From positions 4,441,001 through 4,505,000 of the forward strand of contig NC_088299.1 of NCBI RefSeq assembly GCF_032854445.1: 64,000 nt of DNA, in the 5' to 3' direction. The position numbers and the translations under genes were made by a program. The DNA comes from Liolophura sinensis (taxonomy: Eukaryota > Mollusca > Polyplacophora > Chitonida > Chitonidae). Below, piece by piece: positions 57,076-64,000 of this stretch; the stretch's first letter is position 1; each line of letters starts with the position of its first letter. The notes under the pieces were generated by a model, which saw only the letters and a list, made by a program, of their open reading frames with translations, searched no databases and was not told the DNA's origin.

Positions 57076-57654
57076 TAGTCAAGAGCCCTTTGGAAAGCCC
57101 TTTGGAACATATCAATAATACAAACAAACAATCATACAATGTCCACGACTAAAATAAATCAAGAGTAGAGAGCACAGATTTGTATGTTGTCTATGTGCAT
57201 GGAGCAACGACCGTTTAGAGGTCTACTGATTGGTTAGTCAGTACCAATGTATAATAACCATCACTGCATATTTCAGCATATCCTCTCTGGATACTCAATA
57301 AATATGTACACTTGGACATCAGTGTATCCTTACTTTTGATGTAGTATCCTCACTGGATAATCGCTACAACTGGATACTAAATGCCAGTGTAAATATATCT
57401 TTACTATTAGCGTATCCTCACTGTATACATATATCATTATGTGTGTACAAAATGGAGCAGTTTTGCCAGTTTTGTGTACACCAGATATTATTAATAACAT
57501 ACTGAGTTTGTTGTACAATACGAATTTTTCAGACACCAAGATATACGCGGGCAGATAATGTAGCTTGTCAGAGAACATGGTATGCACATTACACCGCTTA
57601 TTGGCAGCATTTATATTTTGATACCAAGAGACGTGCCAGCAAATAATCCATGCG
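57076..57654. other. weak TATCCTCACTGGATA repeats
   Basis: 57280-57430 has four or five loosely spaced TATCCTCACTGGATA-type motifs (short palindromic core ATCC..GGAT). No gene recognised; a 118-codon minus frame (57330-57686) overlaps this and lacks motifs. Confidence 0.35.
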
Positions 57655-57780
57655 TCAAAATTTGTCATTCGTATACCAGCCATCAACTAATATAGACGTT
57701 CCAGGTCAAAAATAACAAGGACAGTTCTCAAAATGACTTATAACACAAGCCTCTATGTACGAAATTAGGATGGGATGTAG
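57655..57780 (+). repeat. dispersed family D, 5' part
   Basis: TTGTCATTCGTATACCAGCC, ATCAACTAATATAGACGTTC, CAAAATGACTTATAACACAA and GTACGAAATTAGGATGGGAT match the first half of family D. Confidence 0.6.
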
Positions 57781-59837
57781 CTCATAAGTGTACATCATAC
57801 TCTTAAACATGCTATGCAAATTATATTGTGTCTTACTGATAAATACAGCGTTCCGTTACGAACGCATCGACATGGCGAAAGATTGAAAGTGTTTTTCAAA
57901 GGCAGAATACAAACAATTATAAAAATTCTTGTAACTGGATGTGTGTGTAATGCCGAAGTATGTCAGCGAGTATGCTATAGTCACTTTATGTTGACGAAAA
58001 CTATGTCTTCGTTAAAGGCGCTTTTGTCAATCAAAAGGGAATGTCCGCAATGACACTTTCACCGCCATCTTCTTATCACCATGGTGGCACGAGCTGTGGA
58101 CGTATAGCGCGAGCTGATGAAATTCTTAAAGTCACGTGATTGTAGATTCAAATAGCCAGTGGGCATAGCTTTTATATTGTTAAATACCAAGACGACAATT
58201 GGCTTCTGCGCATCAAATAATCTTTGCCATTTTTTTTTTTTTTTTTTTTTTGCTTTCTGTCTCCTGAAGAACTTCGAGTTGACATTTAACAAATGCCATT
58301 TATAGAACATTCGCGTGGCGTACCGAAGAAGCCCTTAGTTATTAATATAGTTGATTCAGGTTGTAAAGAAGCATCCAAACCGAACGAACGGGTTAAACCG
58401 CGGTAGTTGTTATCTGTTGTTCCACGGTTGGTTGACTCTGAATAGTCTCGTGGTCGACTGTCACAGTGGTTTACACACACGTATTGCGGCCTCGCGAATC
58501 CGACCTCCCGATTCAGCTCTATACCCACACGTACCCTATTTATGTCAGCAAATCCACTATGAAAGTCACAGAGTGTGTCACAGAGTGTGAACGATCAGTT
58601 TAAAATGAGATCAGAACTTACTTGATGACTAGTTTATTTGCTGTTTCACGACAAGGCTAAGTGACATTCTTATGAAAATGTAAAATGTCAAATAGATGCC
58701 GTTCAGTTTTTGCCGTGATACATCACCTGATTGATAAAAATGCAGGTGGAAACTTTCCAAGATTTACTAGGGTGTACGTTTACAGAAATTTCATATTTAA
58801 AAGAATTTGGGTTTTTACCTGCTCTTGCTGTCCAATGTGTATATTTACAATTGTATTTCCATTTCACACAAAAATACTTGTCTTGTATGAACACAAAATT
58901 GTGTTCTTTCCAACAAAAATCTGGTGTCATATTTGAACAAACTTTATCCTGTGATGAATTAACACAAGATTTCGCTGGTGTTTTATTATTTTGTAACACA
59001 AACGTGTACATCACATCTATTTAACACATGTTTGTGTTGGCGTTATAAATTCCCATGTCGAGTGAAACAACGCAAGTTCTGCTAGGTTTTAACCCAAGTG
59101 TCTTCTGTGTTGATTTTGTACCTATATCCGGATTTTAAATCATATAGCAGCATCGCTAATCATTTGTTATAAAATTACAGGTGTTACATTCTTATACTGG
59201 TTTGTTTCAAGAAGAAATGCAATTCACAAGTTAACCTAACCCACTCAAGAGATTCTAACACTGATGTCATTCAAAGGTATAATGAAAAAACACCACAAAA
59301 GCATTCATTGGGGGATAATTACTGACAAAAATTTACGAGCAATTAACTCTACAAGTTTGTTTCATTTATTAAAGAGACAGGCCTTGAGAAATAATTTAAT
59401 AAGCCACGTGATAACCTGACTTAGCCAAACCGGAACTTTAACTTGTCATCTGTATATCGTTTGTCACATTTATGATTTCACGGTCCGTTTTTAAATGTTT
59501 GCTTTTAAAAGACGAGTATGCGCTAAAACTTGTTTTACATTCTTTCGCATTACAAATATGGCGTGTACATATCTTGTCTTGTATAGCATTTGAAAGATCC
59601 TTGGTGATATTTGAAGATTTCCGTCAACGTCACAAGTTATTACTGCAAAAACTAGTGCAACAAGGTTATAACATCAAACACATTCACTCTAAGTTTTTTT
59701 TTCAAGTTTTACAATGAGAATAATTCTCTTGTAAGTAAATATGGACAGTGTGTCCAGAATCTCTTGCACTCTGCTTTATGATTGTGTCTAATTTCGCTTA
59801 ATTCATCGTGACACAGTCAATTGGAATACACGTGATT
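57781..59837. other. no firm gene; poly-T
   Basis: T22 at 58230-58251. Opposed frames around 58060-58590 and 58685-59024 have no motif. A + frame at 59472-59717 ends QQGYNIKHIHSKFFFQVLQ, faintly like retroelement tails, but no reverse transcriptase core is present. Confidence 0.3.
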
Positions 59838-59962
59838 TGAATACTGATTTCACTCAGTCGCCTAGAAGATACCTTGTGTCTTTTATACATCACTGGAAAC
59901 TGTGGACTGCTTCTCTTTGTATGATCCCGTCTTATTTTCGTACTTTCTTAGGTTGTGTTAAT
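59838..59962 (-). repeat. dispersed family D, fragment
   Basis: TTTCACTCAGTCGCCTAGAA, GTGGACTGCTTCTCTTTGTA and TTATTTTCGTACTTTCTTAG match the copy at 16738-16960 in the same orientation. Confidence 0.65.
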
Positions 59963-61074
59963 TACTCTTATGTTAAGTGAAGCGATCATATCTATTTGCA
60001 AAGCTCCTATATTAAATGTTTTCATCTTTTTGTCGTCTAAAAAATGAGATTGGAGAAATGTGAAGTGTCATTTATGCAGACAGACAATGTGTGCTTTCGC
60101 GTGATGATTTAAGTATCCTTACAGAAATCATAATAAATGTTGATAGATAAAATTATTTTCATTTTTTATCAAAATTTATTTTTACCCACACTTGCCATAA
60201 CTCAGCAGATAAGGAACCTCCGGTTGCTACATTGGTAGTGCCGTGAAATTATATGGTTAGCGATTCCCTAACTCTCTCCACGCCAGACCATACCAACCTA
60301 CCGGCGGTGTAGACCTATTGCTACGGTCCTCTGTCTAAGAAGAGTACAATTCCCTGAATACCCATTTCACTAAACGCAATGTCACATGTGGGACATACTA
60401 TTGAACATGTAGTCATTTTTGTGCCGACGTTTTGTTCTTTTTGTGGATTTTGAAATGGCAATTGTGCACACCGTTGCATGATTTCTCTGCGCCTTTCCAC
60501 ACAGGCTATAGAGGATACAATTCGTGTATTGTGAACGCTCTGCTGAACGTGAATTTCGTGAAAATGATACGATTAACACGAGAATAGGAATCACGTCACA
60601 GAGCATGCTTGTCTCGCTACTTAAGCTAATTTCGCCTTACATGAATTTTACATGAGCATAAGTCCTCCACTTAAATCTTCTCCTCTCCTCCTTCACAGGC
60701 CCAGGAAACTACACTTTTTGTACTTATTTGATCACGGGCATATTGTAATGATTGAGGATTCACCAATACTTTTCGCTTACATGACGCCGGTCAGTTTTAT
60801 GAGTGAAGGATATCACGGAGCGAACCACCGCCTTGTGGCAAACCTTGTTATACTTAAAGAGGTGGAATTAAATGTGTTACGACATTAATCGATGACCTGA
60901 CAGGCGGGTTAGCCAAATATACCTTTTTGCACGGATTAGACATGTTTATATGTAGAATAGCTGGCTAAAATGTGCGTAGCCAAACAATCTAGATTAGACG
61001 GTCTTAACAGTTTCGCGTTAATATCATTACGAAGGTGCCATAATCATTGCTAAAAAAAACAAAGTATACGATAG
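59963..61074. other. mostly unique; SINE core fragment at 60.8 kb
   Basis: 60768-60855 resembles the minus-strand SINE core variant (CGCTTACATGACGCCGGTCA, GAACCACCGCCTTGTGGCAA); old fragment. Otherwise no gene or repeat recognised. Confidence 0.35.
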
Positions 61075-61215
61075 CGAGTAAAACCAGAGCACTGACGATA
61101 GTGTACATGATAGTTTGTGAAATCCGACATCTTGCGAATTTGTGTCATACAATTATTCTAATATTTCATGGGACACTGATCTAAAATTACCCCCAAAACT
61201 CGGAGTTATCGCATA
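61075..61215 (+). repeat. dispersed family A, copy
   Basis: GAGTAAAACCAGAGCACTGA, CGATAGTGTACATGATAG, TGTGAAATCCGACATCTTGC and ACTGATCTAAAATTACCCCC follow family A order, shortened in the middle. Confidence 0.6.
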
Positions 61216-62934
61216 TAATATAGTATCAGGTCAAAGCCCCCGAATAATTCATCAGACAGAAAATCTTAATGGAAATTAACTTCAGTAAGAAGTAACAGTA
61301 GCCAGTCTGATGGGGAAAGATTGTCATTTGTCGTTAGCAGAATTCCGATTTTTTGCAGCAAGCATATTGTGAGCCGGTTCACGTTATGAAAACACGCAAC
61401 GAGAACTGCAGCTTTAGATGTTCAAATTTTCATTCAACAGATTTATCATTTTACTTTTAATTTTTTTTCAGTTTTATGATTTGAACATTAATTATTTATT
61501 TATTATTTTTTTTTTTTGCAGTTCATCCACTATTGGATGAACCACTATTGTGGATAAACCTCGTAAAAGCAAACTATCGCCATAAAAGTCACATTCGATG
61601 TCCTTCAAAAACAATAGGAAAAACAAACATTACGAACACAACCAAATCTGTACTGTTCCATACTCCTAATAAAGATGAAAACAGTAATCCATCATAGATC
61701 CACAATAAACGGCGGCCTGTTCGACTGACAGCCCCGATAAGGTGATAAAATGTACGAGTCAAGCGTCGAATTTGACAGGGATGGCAGATTGCTGACATCC
61801 AGTGACAGATGAGACTATATAGCTCGAGAAAAATATATGTGAAATTGCCTTCAAAGAATCGGCCTCACTGTCCAGAGCGAAAGTTTTTAACGATCCAGAT
61901 TAGTCAGACACTTTTAGGGCAGATTCCCTCAGTTCTTAAGTTCTCTTTCAATAAACTTTAAGACATCGTGACAAGTGTGGACTGGACCTGACATTCATAA
62001 ATGTCCAAATTAGGTTACATCGGGCTGGTTTAAACCACATGCGCAAGCAGGGTACGTATGTAGGTCTATCAATTAACCTTCAATCTACAACCTCCATGAA
62101 CCTCATCCCCACAAAACCTAGAAACAAGTCTTTGATCCTCTTACATCAAGTTCATCTATATTTTATATATATTTTCTAGACTTTGTAAATAACCTTTTGT
62201 GTGAATGTGTACGCGCATGAGGGACTCAAGGAAGATTGGTTTTGTAACTAATTGATCTACCTCAGAAAATAAAGTATTATTATTATTATTAGGTGTACTC
62301 TGTGCAGTGAATATATGACTACAGTGACCATGCCGTCCGTGCCACACATGTTTTTCGCATATAATCATGTCAAAGTTAGGTAACACTCGGCCAAATAAAG
62401 AATTGCATTGCATGGAATAAATCATGCAGAACAATTCTCTGCCGTTGAACGTACGCGTAGGAATTCGCTCCTTCCGATGAGCGAACATTTAACATATTTT
62501 ATATATGCTTATTAGGCTTATTAAAAGGACGTGGAAAAGAATAAATTAGGATGAATAAAACAAATAATAAAGGAAGTATCCAAAACACAGTTCAGGCCAC
62601 CAACAAGGTAAAACAAAATCTACAGTCAAGTTTCACAGAAAACTCACAAAGTTTCATTAACGATATTACGATCACAGTTTCTTAAAATTATGTATATAAT
62701 AACATATAAGCAGTTTTCAGCAGTCCAAAAGACATACCTATGTATAATAACCGATGAGTAGAACACAATATGTTAATATGTTATAAAATACGACGCCTGT
62801 ATTTTGACCAGAAAGTCGAGTTATTCCCGCGAATTTCCTCAAAATATCAACATTGAACACGGTCGTTTAAAGGGAAATATTATTGAGTTCAGCTCAGAAT
62901 TTCAATTATACACAACAAACAAAATGCTAAAATA
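61216..62934. other. no firm gene
   Basis: T-rich stretch 61495-61519; (ATT)n at 62275-62290. Minus frames at 61589-61798 (hydrophobic end) and 62156-62488 have no recognised motif. Confidence 0.3.
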
Positions 62935-63270
62935 TAGAGAGAAAAATCGGAGCATTGACGACAGTGTGACAGCGGGCAAATGGTCACACGTAACCTGTGA
63001 AATCTGGTCAGTTTAGTTTACCTCAGTTGGAGTTTTATTCAAACCGATCATGCAAATGCATAAATAGTAGCAAATTACACGCCTCCTAGCACCAGAGCCC
63101 AAGCAGAATTAGGTTAAAAAACGCAGTGGTTTTAATTGCAGTTTTTTAGACGTCACTGGTCTAGAATTACTCAAAATGCCGTGTTGTCTCCATACTTAAC
63201 ATACAATAACAGTTAAACAATGCACATGGACCTGGCCTCGTGGATGCTTATTACAGTATCAAAATAGTCC
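62935..63270 (+). repeat. dispersed family A, best-preserved copy
   Basis: AAAAATCGGAGCATTGACGA, CAGTGTGACAGCGGGCAAAT, GGTCACACGTAACCTGTGAA, TTTACCTCAGTTGGAGTTTT, ATGCATAAATAGTAGCAAAT, AAGCAGAATTAGGTTAAAAA, GACGTCACTGGTCTAGAATT, ACATACAATAACAGTTAAAC and CCTGGCCTCGTGGATGCTTA. No internal tandem expansion; useful as the reference form (about 330 bp). Confidence 0.7.
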
Positions 63271-63793
63271 CTGTCCCGAAACATGGTAAGGTGGTCGCGG
63301 AAAATAACGACTTTTGACACGTCCTACATCTAACACAATAAAAATTCTTCAAAGATTCATAGTTATATCATCACATCATATCACGACAATGAAACAATGC
63401 CGTCAACGAGAGAAACCTTAGCTCACCTCTTAAAATGATGTCAAGAGGAATTTCTTTTGTAAAGTCTAATTTTTACACGAGAAATGTAGACCAGTAATCT
63501 GAAAATATAATGTATAGTTAGATCATTTTAGACTTTAACAGACTAAGCTGTTCTAAATTGACAATGCCTTTAAACAAGGACCAAGAAACAAATAAATGAA
63601 TAAGAAAATCGGTACAAAATAACACTGGAACATGATTTTTAACAAATGATTCAAGATTATCGCCACATTAGAAATATTTAAGTCTCGCGTGGCTGATTTA
63701 GATACATATGTGAAGAATACGCACCACTACAGCAAGTATATACATGCATCGATGAAACACCCCACAAGGAGTTTAAAGCATACTTTTCAATTA
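63271..63793. other. no feature recognised
   Basis: Unique AT-rich sequence. Confidence 0.35.
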
Positions 63794-63892
63794 TGTGATA
63801 TTGCATTACCGAGATATCGTAGTTTATGTGATGTTGCATTACCGAGATATCGCAGTTTATGTGATGTTGCATTACCGAGATATCGCAGTTCA
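63794..63892 (+). repeat. 33-bp tandem repeat, exactly 3 copies
   Basis: Unit TGTGATGTTGCATTACCGAG plus ATATCGCAGTTTA, with two or three differences in 99 bp. Open frames on both strands here result from the multiple-of-3 unit. Confidence 0.9.
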
Positions 63893-64000
63893 AAAAAATG
63901 CTGTTATATCCTCAGTTTTAATCAATCTATTTTGCCTTTTAGCCATATGAACGTTGGGTACGAGTGAGGCGAAATCGTGCTTCCGGTTTTCTCTTACATG

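Noticed and set aside
59472-59717. Possible retroelement C-terminal fragment (QQGYNIKHIHSKFFFQVLQ)
   Set aside because: No reverse transcriptase or endonuclease motif nearby; similarity is too vague to call.

Overview
This is animal nuclear DNA: AT-rich, repeat-rich and intron-bearing, with no operons or Shine-Dalgarno sites. The best guess is a marine mollusc or another lophotrochozoan. The main reason is the many copies of a tRNA-derived SINE ending in a GAGTACGGCGTAAAACACCAATC-like tail plus (AAAT)n. I know that tail as typical of molluscan Meta-domain-type SINEs. The species cannot be fixed from the sequence.

Only one gene is recognised with confidence: the 3' part of a poly(3-hydroxybutyrate) (PHB) depolymerase-like esterase gene on the + strand. 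It has four coding exons (4259-4438, 5249-5291, 6033-6190, 7131-7192). All three introns are GT-AG, the reading frame is continuous across every junction, and the last exon ends in TAG with an AATAAA 106 bases further on. The 5' exons, which should carry the lipase box and catalytic triad, were not found and probably lie left of the window. No long coding region was found elsewhere; a few exon-like segments are listed at low confidence.

The rest is dominated by repeats. (1) Tandem arrays with unrelated units: 18 bp (0.7 kb), 46 bp (1.0-3.3 kb, about 49 copies), 22 bp (3.4-4.1 kb), 51 bp (9.4-10.76 kb), 19 bp (10.9 kb), 31 bp (20.9 kb), 23 bp (27.4-28.3 kb), a complex array (28.9-29.4 kb), 15 bp (32.2 kb), 45 bp (32.8-33.05 kb), 30 bp (39.7 kb), 21 bp (45.1-46.1 kb), a short CCATCG-rich array (47.0-47.5 kb), about 43 bp (47.9-48.6 kb), 71 bp x2 (49.3 kb), a diverged long array (52.8-53.2 kb), 53 bp x2 (55.04 kb) and 33 bp x3 (63.8 kb). 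(2) SINE-I, about 18 copies or fragments, two with clear target-site duplications. (3) SINE-II, four copies with a second shared core and a tail ending GACGTTAAACCCC. (4) A very short (61-65 bp) retroposed unit, seen twice with perfect target duplications. (5) Two dispersed non-coding families that I cannot name, called A and D here, with at least 7 and 8 copies. (6) A 150-bp MITE and a 141-bp hairpin element.

Layout: 0-4.26 kb is repeat sequence, either upstream of the gene or inside one of its introns. The gene lies at 4.26-7.3 kb, with SINEs in introns 2 and 3. From 7.3 to 64 kb there are interspersed repeats and minisatellites separated by AT-rich sequence with no recognisable genes. The most interesting signals are the tandem expansions arising inside different copies of family A, the short retroposed unit, and an 18-bp repeat that is coding in the esterase exon and also occurs in non-coding DNA 3.9 kb upstream.
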